Positions 53,633-62,800 of a stretch of DNA of 64,000 bases are shown here, piece by piece. Origin of the DNA: Gangjinia marincola (GTDB lineage Bacteria; Bacteroidota; Bacteroidia; Flavobacteriales; Flavobacteriaceae). A program made the position numbers and the translations under genes. The stretch spans positions 186,001 through 250,000 of the forward strand of contig NZ_BAAAFG010000014.1 of NCBI RefSeq assembly GCF_039523415.1. Direction: 5' to 3'. How positions within the stretch are numbered: the first letter of the stretch is position 1; each line of letters starts with the position of its first letter. Below the pieces are notes generated by a model. It ran no database searches and had not been told where the DNA came from. It worked only from the letters and a program-made list of their open reading frames with translations.

Positions 53633-54922
53633 ATGCAAAAGGATACTGAAATTTTTGATTTAATTGAACAAGAACGTCAACGCCAAACCAATGGTTTAGA
53701 ACTGATCGCTAGTGAAAATTACGCCAGTGAGCAGGTCATGGCAGCAGCGGGTTCTATTTTGACCAATAAATACGCCGAAGGGTACCCAGGAAAGCGATAT
53801 TACGGTGGGTGTGAAGTAGTGGATCAAATTGAACAAATCGCTATTGATCGACTCAAAGAACTTTTTAATGCAGAATATGCCAACGTGCAACCGCACTCCG
53901 GTTCACAGGCTAACACAGCGGTGTATCATGCCTGCATAAAACCCGGAGACAAAATTTTAGGATTTGATTTAGCACATGGCGGACACCTAACACACGGTTC
54001 TCCGGTTAATTTTTCAGGTAAAATATATAAAGCAACATTTTATGGTGTAGCCCGCGAAACCGGAATGTTGAACTATGAGCGTATTCTTGAAATCGCTAAA
54101 AAGGAACGCCCCCAGTTGATCATTTCTGGTGCCTCTGCCTATTCACGTGAAATTGACTATTCTAAATTTAGAACCATTGCAGATGAAGTAGGTGCGATTC
54201 TATTAGCAGATATATCACATCCTGCCGGTTTAATCGCTAAAGGTTTATTGGCAGACCCTGTACCACACTGTGATATCATTACTTCGACCACACACAAAAC
54301 CTTACGTGGACCACGAGGAGGGATTATCTTAATGGGTAAGAATTTTGATAATCCATTTGGGATTACCCTAAAAAGTGGAAAGCTTCGTAAAATGTCTGGA
54401 TTGTTAGACAGTGGAGTATTCCCCGGGAATCAGGGAGGACCTCTAGAGCATATCATCGCAGCAAAAGCCATTGCGTTTAAAGAAGCCTTGAGCGATGAGT
54501 TCATGACGTACATGAAGCAAGTGCAAGCTAATGCAAAAGCAATGGCACAGGCATTTGTAGATCGCAAGTATGACGTAGTTTCTGGCGGAACAGACAATCA
54601 TATGATGTTGATTGATCTAAGAAGTAAAAACGTTACCGGCAAGCAAGCCGAAGAGGCTTTAGGCAAAGCTGAAATCACCGTTAACAAAAACATGGTTCCA
54701 TTTGACGAGCAGTCTCCTTTTATCACATCAGGTATACGCATTGGTACTGCGGCAATTACCACACGTGGTCTCAAAGAAGAAGATATGCACCACATCGTAG
54801 ACTTGATTGATCGTGCGATAATGAACGTGAATCAGGAGGCTGTACTTACAGAAATCAAACACGAAGTGCATCAAATGATGGAACATTTACCCTTATTTGA
54901 TGGCGACGGAGTTTTAGCTTAA
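53633..54922 (+). CDS. glyA: Serine hydroxymethyltransferase
   Basis: A 429-residue PLP enzyme exchanging serine and glycine through tetrahydrofolate. N-terminal LELIASENYASEQVMAAAGSILTNKYAEGYPGKRYYGGCEVVDQ, the PLP lysine in TSTTHKTLRGPRGG (Lys222), and the C-terminal TSGIRIGTAAITTRG are conserved. Predicted promoter -7 box TATTTTTG at 53598-53605; leader about 23 nt. Monocistronic and followed by a dispersed repeat. Confidence 0.98.
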   Translation: MQKDTEIFDLIEQERQRQTNGLELIASENYASEQVMAAAGSILTNKYAEGYPGKRYYGGCEVVDQIEQIAIDRLKELFNAEYANVQPHSGSQANTAVYHACIKPGDKILGFDLAHGGHLTHGSPVNFSGKIYKATFYGVARETGMLNYERILEIAKKERPQLIISGASAYSREIDYSKFRTIADEVGAILLADISHPAGLIAKGLLADPVPHCDIITSTTHKTLRGPRGGIILMGKNFDNPFGITLKSGKLRKMSGLLDSGVFPGNQGGPLEHIIAAKAIAFKEALSDEFMTYMKQVQANAKAMAQAFVDRKYDVVSGGTDNHMMLIDLRSKNVTGKQAEEALGKAEITVNKNMVPFDEQSPFITSGIRIGTAAITTRGLKEEDMHHIVDLIDRAIMNVNQEAVLTEIKHEVHQMMEHLPLFDGDGVLA

Positions 54923-54928
54923 TTTTAT

Positions 54929-55020
54929 GGGGGCTTTCCAACTTGTTGGGAACCGGGCTTTCAGCTATATACCCCAACTTGTTGGGGTGATGCCGCTTTA
55001 ATCCCTGCCCCGGGCTGAAG
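54929..55020. repeat. Dispersed Flavobacteriia-type palindromic repeat
   Basis: GGGGGCTTTCC, a TTCCAAC-TT-GTTGGGAA hairpin (54936-54952), ACCGGGCTTTC, a second ACCCCAAC-TT-GTTGGGGT hairpin (54971-54988), then GATGCCGCTTTAATCCC and CCCCGGGCTGAAG. The GGGCTTTC / GATGCCGCT-TAATCCCT signature is, as I recall, a very common interspersed intergenic repeat of Flavobacteriia with a variable central palindrome. Here it lies in the convergent glyA-55031 gap and may also serve as a terminator. Confidence 0.65.
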
Positions 55021-55030
55021 AGATTTCATT

Positions 55031-56578
55031 TTAATCTTCGATAAATTCTATACTTTGGTACGCTCCGGCGTCACCAGGTAGTGTTCTATTTACACCCAAA
55101 ATATCATCACCGACTGCAGTAGTCGTCACTGGATTTCCTATTTCCCTTGCAAAAGAGTCTAGCCCAATCTGTAACTTATTTTCTTGAGCATTTAAAAAAT
55201 TGGGTAGTTCATTAAATACATTCTCTGTAAAAATAGACGGGTTATCAAAATCGTATAACGGATTATCTGCGAACTGATTATTGAAGTCATTAAACCGAAT
55301 TAACGAATTTTCGAATACATAATTAAATGCGGTATCATTTCCAGAAGGTTCTATCCACAGTTCTAAATTTTCATTGCCATAAATAATGCAATTAGAAAAA
55401 GTAGCATTCAACTCTTCTGAAAATTCTGGAACCCCATCACTTAAAAACAGTGCCGGCGTATTTCTAAAGCTATTGTTCCAGTAATTGGCGATTGTACAGT
55501 GTTTAAAGTCATAAGTTCCGCCAAAGTTGATGCGCAGGCTGTTAATCCCGGCTTGATTGATCACTACATTTTCGGCCGATATGTTTGCCGTTTGTGCAAA
55601 CAACCCAATGAGTGAACTATTATATATCTGAGTATTTTGGATAAGTAGAGTAGGATCATCTGTACCATCATTGCTATCCATTTGCAAAGAAACAGTTGCA
55701 TTTTTTATAGTGGTATGATTAATTATGTGATCTGTGCTCCCTGCGGTGAGCCAAATGCCATACCATTGACCGGGAACCTCGCTAAACGCAGGTTCAAGGC
55801 GGTCTCCTTCAAAAATAATTTCATTTTCTAAGGCTTCCGGATCTGTGCTTAAGCTTCCGTTGAGGTGTAAGCTACCCTCATTTGCCACGATTATACCGCT
55901 ATTTCTATGAAAGTTTACGCGGGCTCCAGCTTGAACCTCCAGTGTTTTATTCGGCGGTACAGCCGCAAATCCATAAATAACGTAGGGTTTTTCATTGGTA
56001 AAAATAAGTTCATCATCTTCCAGTAAAAACCCTTCAACAAAAACTCCTTCACCGGTATCGGGATCTTCTCCAATTTGTAGTAGTTCGATTTCGCCTGTGC
56101 TCTCGTCGATTACTTCGGGAAATAAAAATACTGCATCCTTGATCAGGGTTACTAACTCAACTTCTTGCTGATCGTTACCGCTATCAAACTGAATTTGATC
56201 GGTGTATAGAAATTCTACCGCATTTGCAGCCAGCTGATTAATATCTGCAGTAGTTTCAACAAAAATAAAAATACTGTCATTGGCGAGTATATCTATATTT
56301 TCAAAGGTTTTACCAGCTAATCCATCTACGTTGAGACGGTAGGCAGAGTTCTCGCCTTGCGCCAATCGTACTGATGGGATCGTAATATCATCATCACTGC
56401 GATTATATACTTTTAGATTGTATGTACTTGATCCTATATTAGAAAAAACGGTATCCAGATAAACGGTGTCTTTAGAAAACGAAAGCCGCCCCGCGCTGGG
56501 TTCTGTCTCAAAATCATTGCGGCATGAACTCCATAAGATAAGGAGGGAACAAAGACAAAGAGCATAGAGATAGCGCAT
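55031..56578 (-). CDS. Lipoprotein with predicted right-handed beta-helix
   Basis: A 515-residue lipoprotein (signal YLYALCLCSLLILWSSC). After an N-terminal beta-sandwich-like segment (about 30-170) comes a right-handed beta-helix pattern: YGFAAVPPNKTLEVQAGARVNFHRNSGIIVANEGSLHLNG and NATVSLQMDSNDGTDDPTLLIQNTQIYNSSLIGLFAQTANISAENVVINQAG. This matches a widespread Bacteroidota family usually labelled hypothetical; similarity to pectate-lyase-like folds is structural only. Function unknown. It is followed on the minus strand by no clear terminator other than the dispersed repeat. Confidence 0.7.
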   Translation of the reverse strand: MRYLYALCLCSLLILWSSCRNDFETEPSAGRLSFSKDTVYLDTVFSNIGSSTYNLKVYNRSDDDITIPSVRLAQGENSAYRLNVDGLAGKTFENIDILANDSIFIFVETTADINQLAANAVEFLYTDQIQFDSGNDQQEVELVTLIKDAVFLFPEVIDESTGEIELLQIGEDPDTGEGVFVEGFLLEDDELIFTNEKPYVIYGFAAVPPNKTLEVQAGARVNFHRNSGIIVANEGSLHLNGSLSTDPEALENEIIFEGDRLEPAFSEVPGQWYGIWLTAGSTDHIINHTTIKNATVSLQMDSNDGTDDPTLLIQNTQIYNSSLIGLFAQTANISAENVVINQAGINSLRINFGGTYDFKHCTIANYWNNSFRNTPALFLSDGVPEFSEELNATFSNCIIYGNENLELWIEPSGNDTAFNYVFENSLIRFNDFNNQFADNPLYDFDNPSIFTENVFNELPNFLNAQENKLQIGLDSFAREIGNPVTTTAVGDDILGVNRTLPGDAGAYQSIEFIED

Positions 56579-56620
56579 GAATTAATATTTAGCTTATGAT
56601 AAAACGCGAAAGATAGGAGA

Positions 56621-57664
56621 TTATTTTTTTACGATTTCAACCTCAAACAGTTTATTCCAGTTTTTTCCTGTAACATACAAATGACCATTCATTGTATTAT
56701 AGGCAATCCCATTAAGGTAATCTTGAGAAGTAGCGCTGGTTTTTTTACGTAAACTTCTAAAGTCAATAAGACCCTCAACTGCGCCGGTGGTTGGGTCAAT
56801 AATCGCTATGCCATCTTTTTGCCAGGTATTGGCGTAGATTTTACCGTTCACCCATTCCAATTCGTTAAGTTTAGAAGAAATGCTTTTATGCGTCACAGTT
56901 TCAATATAGTCACGTTCCCTACCAGTGACAGGATCAAGTAACCATATTTTTGAGGTTCCGTCGCTCTTGTACAACACCTTTCCATCAGAACATAATCCCC
57001 ATCCTTCTTTACTCTTATTGTAGGTAAAGCTTCCGGTTTGCTGGAGGTCTTCCGGATTAAAGAGGAGTCCAATTCCTTTTTGCCAAGTCAGTAAATGTAA
57101 CGTAGAATCTACAATGGTTAAACCTTCAGCAAAAAGTGTATCTGCAATTTTGGTGGTTATAATTGCTTTTCCGTCAGAAATTGTAATTTTCTTCAAGACT
57201 GATTTGCCGTATAGCCCGGAGCTTTCAAACAATTCACCATTATAAAACTCCAGTCCTTGTGTAAATGAAGTAGGATCGTGCGGGTAGGTGTTTATAATAT
57301 TAAAGGTATATGCCTTAGGTGGTGTAGCAGCATAAACAGTTACTTGAGCATTAATTTCTGCTTTTTCTTCACCAGAAAATACGGTAGCACTAAGAGTGCG
57401 TTTGCCCAATTTAGCACCTGCAAGTGAAGCTGAAATAGTTTCATTTGCCGTTGACCTACTTAAAATAGTCGTATCAAGTTTGTAAATGACAGAATCTATG
57501 ATATGCTCCTTTTTGTTTTTAAGCCTAAGCTGAATCTCTTTAGTAGGATTTAAATTTTTAGGGTTTAGGATGTCAATCGAAACATCTTTAGAAAGGTTTT
57601 TTTCTCCGCAGCTCAAGAAAGAAAGCAGGATAAAAAAGAAAATGAGTAGGGTACGCAATTGCAT
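56621..57664 (-). CDS. Glutaminyl-peptide cyclotransferase-like lipoprotein
   Basis: A 347-residue lipoprotein (signal RTLLIFFFILLSFLSC). The region from about 118, YTFNIINTYPHDPTSFTQGLEFYNGELFESSGLYGKSVLKK, together with ELEWVNGKIYANTWQKDGIAIIDPTTG and LNGIAYNTMNGHLYVTGKNW, matches the glutamine cyclotransferase family (five-bladed propeller) that converts N-terminal glutamine to pyroglutamate. Gap to the beta-helix gene is 42 nt, so they are probably cotranscribed. The plant-type propeller family, not the animal zinc enzyme. Confidence 0.88.
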   Translation of the reverse strand: MQLRTLLIFFFILLSFLSCGEKNLSKDVSIDILNPKNLNPTKEIQLRLKNKKEHIIDSVIYKLDTTILSRSTANETISASLAGAKLGKRTLSATVFSGEEKAEINAQVTVYAATPPKAYTFNIINTYPHDPTSFTQGLEFYNGELFESSGLYGKSVLKKITISDGKAIITTKIADTLFAEGLTIVDSTLHLLTWQKGIGLLFNPEDLQQTGSFTYNKSKEGWGLCSDGKVLYKSDGTSKIWLLDPVTGRERDYIETVTHKSISSKLNELEWVNGKIYANTWQKDGIAIIDPTTGAVEGLIDFRSLRKKTSATSQDYLNGIAYNTMNGHLYVTGKNWNKLFEVEIVKK

Positions 57665-57709
57665 ATCATTTGTTTAGCCTACAAAGGTAAATATTAAACT
57701 CAAAATAGC

Positions 57710-57739
57710 TTTGCAAAGCAGGTAAAGATTGTATATTTG
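57710..57739 (+). promoter_or_regulatory. Promoter of the SRP RNA gene
   Basis: TTTG (57710-57713) and perfect TATATTTG (57732-57739) are 18 nt apart. Four bases (CACC) then the SRP RNA 5' end at 57744, so transcription begins at the fifth base after the -7 box. Confidence 0.85.
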
Positions 57740-57743
57740 CACC

Positions 57744-57838
57744 GGGCAAGTCCTACACAACCAGCTCCTGTTGAATCCCCCAGGGCGGGAACGCAGCAAG
57801 GGTATACGGTCGTAGCGGTGTGATGTAGGTCGCTTGCC
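57744..57838 (+). ncRNA. ffs: Signal recognition particle RNA (small bacterial type)
   Basis: A 95-nt RNA. The closing stem GGGCAAG (57744) and CTTGCC (57833-57838) enclose the conserved helix 8 core with GTTGAATCCCCCAGGGC, GGGAACGCAGCAAGGGTA. The GGAA-type tetraloop context GGGAAC and the symmetric and asymmetric loops match the 4.5S RNA. A T run at 57839-57846 follows immediately. Essential component of membrane-protein targeting with Ffh. Confidence 0.95.
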
Positions 57839-57985
57839 TTTTTTTTATATCCTGTACTGGAGCTTCGGGATGTTTCAGAATCTCTCAAAGCTATTTAAAT
57901 CTCTCTACTTTTACTTATTTCAGCATTCTTCTCCAGTGTATTCTACATGTTCATGTTAATTAATTTTAGGTTTTTTTCTCTCGCT

Positions 57986-58017
57986 TTTGAGATTAACTTA
58001 TAAATGATGCATTTTTG
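57986..58017 (+). promoter_or_regulatory. Promoter of the SDR gene
   Basis: TTTG (57986-57989) and CATTTTTG (58010-58017; one mismatch to TAnnTTTG) are 20 nt apart. The ATG at 58022 begins on the fifth base after the box, the calibrated start site. Confidence 0.65.
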
Positions 58018-58021
58018 CACC

Positions 58022-58831
58022 ATGCATACTTCACCTATTGTATTAATTACCGGCGCATCATCGGGCATTGGAAAAGCTTCCGCAGAACTCCTTTTTCAAA
58101 AGGGCTATACAGTTTATGGCACTAGCCGAAAAGAAATGAACTCGCCTGTAAACGGAGTGCATTTTCTTCCGCTTGACGTTACCGATTCAGCTTCGATTAA
58201 AAAGGTAGTTGAACAATTAATTGAAGCCGAAGGTCGCATTGACTATCTTATAAATAATGCCGGAATGGGAATCACCGGTGCTGTAGAAGAAATTCCGCTC
58301 ACTGAAGCAAAGCGGGTCTTTGACACCAATTACTTTGGCGTGTTAGAACTTACCAATGAGGTGTTGCCACATATGCGCAAACAGCATAGCGGAATGATAA
58401 TTCACATCACTTCAATTGCAGGGTATATGGGTTTGCCGTTTAGAGGAATATATTCGGCGAGTAAAGCCAGTCTTGAAATTACTGCAGAAGCCTATCGTAT
58501 GGAGTTGAAGCCTTTCAATATAACAATGACCTGTATTGCACCCGGTGATGTAGCGACTAACATTGCCAATGGAAGATATCACGCGCCACGAAACGCTAAT
58601 TCTCCTTATGCTGAAACTTACGGAAAAACACTTGCTATGATGGACGCTCATGTAGATACCGGGATGAGTCCACTAAAGATGGCAAAAGCAATAGCCAAGG
58701 TAATGAAGATCAAAGAGCCCAGACCTCATTATAAAGTAGGAGAACCACTACAAAAATTCTCTATTGTTCTAAAAAATGTACTTCCAGACACTTGGTATGA
58801 AAAATTGTTATTAAATCATCATAAGTTATAG
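58022..58831 (+). CDS. Short-chain dehydrogenase/reductase (SDR)
   Basis: A 269-residue classical SDR. The start at 58022 is preferred over upstream 58004 because the -7 box lies between them and the conserved frame begins MHTSPIVLITGASSGIGKA. Rossmann motif TGASSGIG, NNAGMGITGAVEE, and the catalytic YSASK (Tyr144, Lys148) are present. The C-terminal half is hydrophobic. Substrate unknown. Confidence 0.88.
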   Translation: MHTSPIVLITGASSGIGKASAELLFQKGYTVYGTSRKEMNSPVNGVHFLPLDVTDSASIKKVVEQLIEAEGRIDYLINNAGMGITGAVEEIPLTEAKRVFDTNYFGVLELTNEVLPHMRKQHSGMIIHITSIAGYMGLPFRGIYSASKASLEITAEAYRMELKPFNITMTCIAPGDVATNIANGRYHAPRNANSPYAETYGKTLAMMDAHVDTGMSPLKMAKAIAKVMKIKEPRPHYKVGEPLQKFSIVLKNVLPDTWYEKLLLNHHKL

Positions 58832-58898
58832 TGCTGCAATTCTTTCTACCACTAAGATTTATTACTTTTGACATCAACTAAAATTTAAAAAACATCAC

Positions 58899-59555
58899 AT
58901 GAAATTTTTTATCGATACTGCCAATTTAGACCAAATTAAAGAAGCTCAGGATTTAGGAGTATTAGATGGTGTGACTACCAATCCTTCTCTAATGGCAAAA
59001 GAGGGTATTACTGGTCGTGAAAATATCATCAATCACTATAAGAAAATATGTGAGATTGTTGAAGGTGATGTAAGTGCAGAGGTGATCTCTACAGATTACG
59101 AGGGTATAATCAAAGAAGGGGAGGAGCTAGCCAAATTGCACGATCAAATAGTGGTCAAAGTACCTATGATTAAAGATGGGATCAAAGCGATCAAATATTT
59201 TAGTGATCAGGGAATTAAAACCAATTGTACACTCGTGTTTTCTGTCGGTCAGGCCTTATTGGCCGCTAAAGCAGGTGCAACCTACGTATCTCCTTTTATT
59301 GGCAGGTTAGATGATATTTCAAGCGATGGATTACAATTGATCAATGAGATTCGTCTTATTTATGATAACTATGCGTTTGAAACGCAGATCTTAGCTGCAT
59401 CGGTTCGACATACCATGCACGTCATTGATTGTGCTAAAATAGGTGCAAATGTAATGACCGGACCCTTGTCTTCTATTCTAGGCCTCCTAAATCATCCTTT
59501 GACCGATAGCGGACTTGAAAAATTCCTCGCTGATTACCAAAAAGGAAATCAATAA
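58899..59555 (+). CDS. Fructose-6-phosphate aldolase / transaldolase (TalC family)
   Basis: A 218-residue Schiff-base aldolase. MKFFIDTANLDQIKEAQDLGVLDGVTTNPSL opens the barrel; the catalytic lysine is in QIVVKVPM (Lys87), and FVSPFIGRLDD-like YVSPFIGRLDDIS follows. The short length identifies the TalC/MipB group, which contains both small transaldolases and fructose-6-phosphate aldolases; sequence alone does not settle which. A TACTTTTG box lies at 58863-58870 (no clear -33). Predicted leader about 25 nt. Confidence 0.92.
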   Translation: MKFFIDTANLDQIKEAQDLGVLDGVTTNPSLMAKEGITGRENIINHYKKICEIVEGDVSAEVISTDYEGIIKEGEELAKLHDQIVVKVPMIKDGIKAIKYFSDQGIKTNCTLVFSVGQALLAAKAGATYVSPFIGRLDDISSDGLQLINEIRLIYDNYAFETQILAASVRHTMHVIDCAKIGANVMTGPLSSILGLLNHPLTDSGLEKFLADYQKGNQ

Positions 59556-59888
59556 ATTAGAGTTTAAATCAATAAAAATTTTAACAATTTTGTTAATTGT
59601 CGAAATTACTAAAACGATTTCGACAGTTCTTATTTAAGAAGGTTTTTCATTTCATCCTTTTAAAATTGTTTTTAAACTAAAATTTTGCCGAATTGACTCT
59701 GATAATTGTTTTTCGTAATAAATTAGCCTACAAATACATAACACACTAACTATTCTGTAAAATTACAATTAGACGCTCTTATTTATCTCTTTATTTAAGA
59801 TTGGATTTCTCACATCTTATTTAAAGAGGAGTTTCTTATTAGTATATGGTAGTAGGTGTGAGTTCATACCAACATTTATTGTCATTAT
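59556..59888. other. 333-bp AT-rich intergenic region with a 9-bp inverted repeat
   Basis: No ORF is supported. TGTCGAAAT (59598-59606) and ATTTCGACA (59617-59625) form a perfect 9-bp stem with a 10-nt loop and may terminate the aldolase transcript, though the following T run is weak. I could not identify a convincing promoter for the next gene. Several direct repeats of TCTTATTTAA occur near 59740-59830. Confidence 0.6.
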
Positions 59889-62800
59889 ATGAAACGTCAA
59901 TTACCTTCTGTTCAACACCAATCTGGTTTCTCCTTTTTTATTATTGCTTTTTTTGTTTTTCTGGTTTCACACGGGCAAACAACCTATACAGTAACAAATA
60001 CTAATAATGGTGGTGCCGGATCCCTTAGAAATGCAATCGCTCAGTCTAATGTGAATCCGGGAGCAGATATTATTGTATTTGATGCGAGTCTTGCAGGACA
60101 AACTATTTTTCTTACTTCAAATGATTTTGATGCAACGGTCGCCAGTCAAACTGTAGTTACGCGGTTATTAATTTCAGATGATTTGACAATTGATGGATCG
60201 AATGCACCCGGGATTACATTAAATGGTGGATGGAACGGTACTCTTGGTGGAGGTAATTCTACAGGAGCAAGAATATTAATGACTGATCTGGGTAATACGC
60301 CACAAACTATTATACTTAACAATCTCACGTTTACCAGAGGTAATGCTGGTCCCGAGAGTGGAGGTGCAGATCCTGGAGAACCAGCCGATAACGGTGGAGC
60401 TATTTATGTTGAATACACTGATTTCATTATAAATAATTGTACTTTTTTTGAAAATACAGCGAACGATGGAGGAGCTATAGAGGCAGAGGTAAGTACGGTC
60501 ACCATAAATAACTCAACTCTTAATAATAATTTTGCCCGTGATGATGGAGGAGCTTTGGATATTGCTATAGGATCAACAGTTTCTATCAATAATTCCACAA
60601 TAGCATTCAATATATCTGGATCAGGAGGTGCTACTAATACAACCAATACTGGTGGAGCTATGCGCATAGATGGTACGGCTGTATTAGATCACGTTACATT
60701 AGCATACAATGAAGGAGCAGCAGATGGTGTTATCGATCAAAATAATGGAAATACAACAACTTTAACCAATTCTCTCATTGTAGGGAATTCAAATTCAGGC
60801 GCTAATCCTGATATATGCTCAGGAGGTATTGTAGATGGTGGGAATAACTGGTCAGACCAGTCTGCATTGTGTACATCAACACCAACTGCCTTTAATAATG
60901 ATACCACAGCCAATATTGCATTAGCAACAACACTTGCAAGTAATGGCGGTCCAACGCAAACACTTGAATTACCCTGTACATCTAGCGTAGTAAATGCAAT
61001 TACGGGAGGTACTTGCGGTTCCACTGTAGGTGGAGTTGACCAACGCGGCGTATTAAGAGGTTTTTTAACCGAAAGTTGTGAACCGGGTGCGTTTGAAGCA
61101 ATTTTTTGTAATACTAATTTTGATGGAGACGGATTTAATGACAGCGCAGATGATGATGATGATAATGATGGGATCGCAGATGTAGATGAAGCTCCGGGTG
61201 GGAATAATCCGCTAGGAGATGAGGACGGGGATGGTGTTCCTAACTTTTTTGATACCTCAGATGATGGAAATGCAGGTGATGGTTCAACAACAGACTATAC
61301 TGATGCTGATGGTAATGGAATTCCAGATGTATATGATGTAGATGGTGATGGAAATCCTAATCATTTAGACTTAGACTCTGATGGTGATGGTCTTAATGAT
61401 GTAGACGAAGCTGGTTTGGGAGCACAAGATACCGATGGAGATGGTGATATAGATTCTTCAGATACTGGTTTTAATGATGGTAATACTAATGGTCAGGCAG
61501 ATGGCTCTGAGGGAAACGTCCCTACAAGTTCAGACGGAGATCCCGAACCTGATTTTCTTGACTTGGACTCAGATGGCGATGGTAATCCTGATAGTACTGA
61601 TCCTAATCCAACTTCTCCGACTACAGCAGATGATAACGGTAGCACAGATCCAAATGTAAGTGTTATTATTAATGTATTAAATAATGATGATTTTCCGGCT
61701 AATAACGATCCTACGAATACAGGAATCACCACTATAAATGATACAGGAGCGGGTACGGCAAATGGTACTATTTCATTTAATCCTACCACTGGAGAACTAG
61801 ACTATACTCCCACTTTTGCAGAAGCAGGCACAACAGTCACTGTTATTTACGAGGTATGTAATAATGAAAGTGGTGCTAATATCTGCCAAACAGCTACTGT
61901 TACGATAATAGTAAGTGACCCTGATACTGACGGCGATGGTAATTCTGATAGTACAGACCCAAATCCTGCCACACCGACTGCGGTAGATGATACTTCTGTT
62001 GGAATATTAGAAATCACAAATGAAATAGATATTCTTTCAAATGATGACTATTTGGACAACTTAGATCCAAATAATGTAGGAACAACCACAATAACCCAAA
62101 CGGGAGGTACTGCCGGTGGGACAGTAGCTTTTGATGTAGACTCAGGAGCATTATTGTACACTCCTTTGGCATCAGAAGCTGGAACTTCGGTTACAGTGAT
62201 TTACGAGGTTTGCAATGATGCCAGTGGTTCTTCAGTTTGCGATACAGCGACAGTAACCATTAACGTAGAAGGCGATATAGACGGGGATGGTATTGGTGAT
62301 AGTGCAGATTTAGATAATGATAATGATGGTATCCCAGATATCGTTGAAAATCCTTGTGGTAGTGCTTTTACATTCAATATTGATTCTCAAGGCTGGTATA
62401 CGATCAATAATAATAATAATGCTTCAGTAACTGCCAATCCAGCTTCTCACTCAACCGATGCAATAACGGCTAATGTGGGATGTGACATCACTCCGGTAGG
62501 ACCAGCTAATACTAATACTTCTGGCACCAGCCCAACAGGTACAAATTATATCGTTGATGCAGATCCTAATGGAGGGAATATGTACCTGCGTAGTCCTGAT
62601 TTTGGAGGACTTGATTATAGCGGACTTGTAGGAGGTTCTTTTGAGTACCAACATTACAACTACAGAGTTGGATTTACAGGCGATCCCAACTGGAATACTA
62701 ACCCCAGTATTTTTATTGGATTTTACGATACTAATGGTAACGCGGTAACTTCCCAGCGACCAGTAACTGCTGCAGAGTTTACTAATTGGGAAAATGGTAT

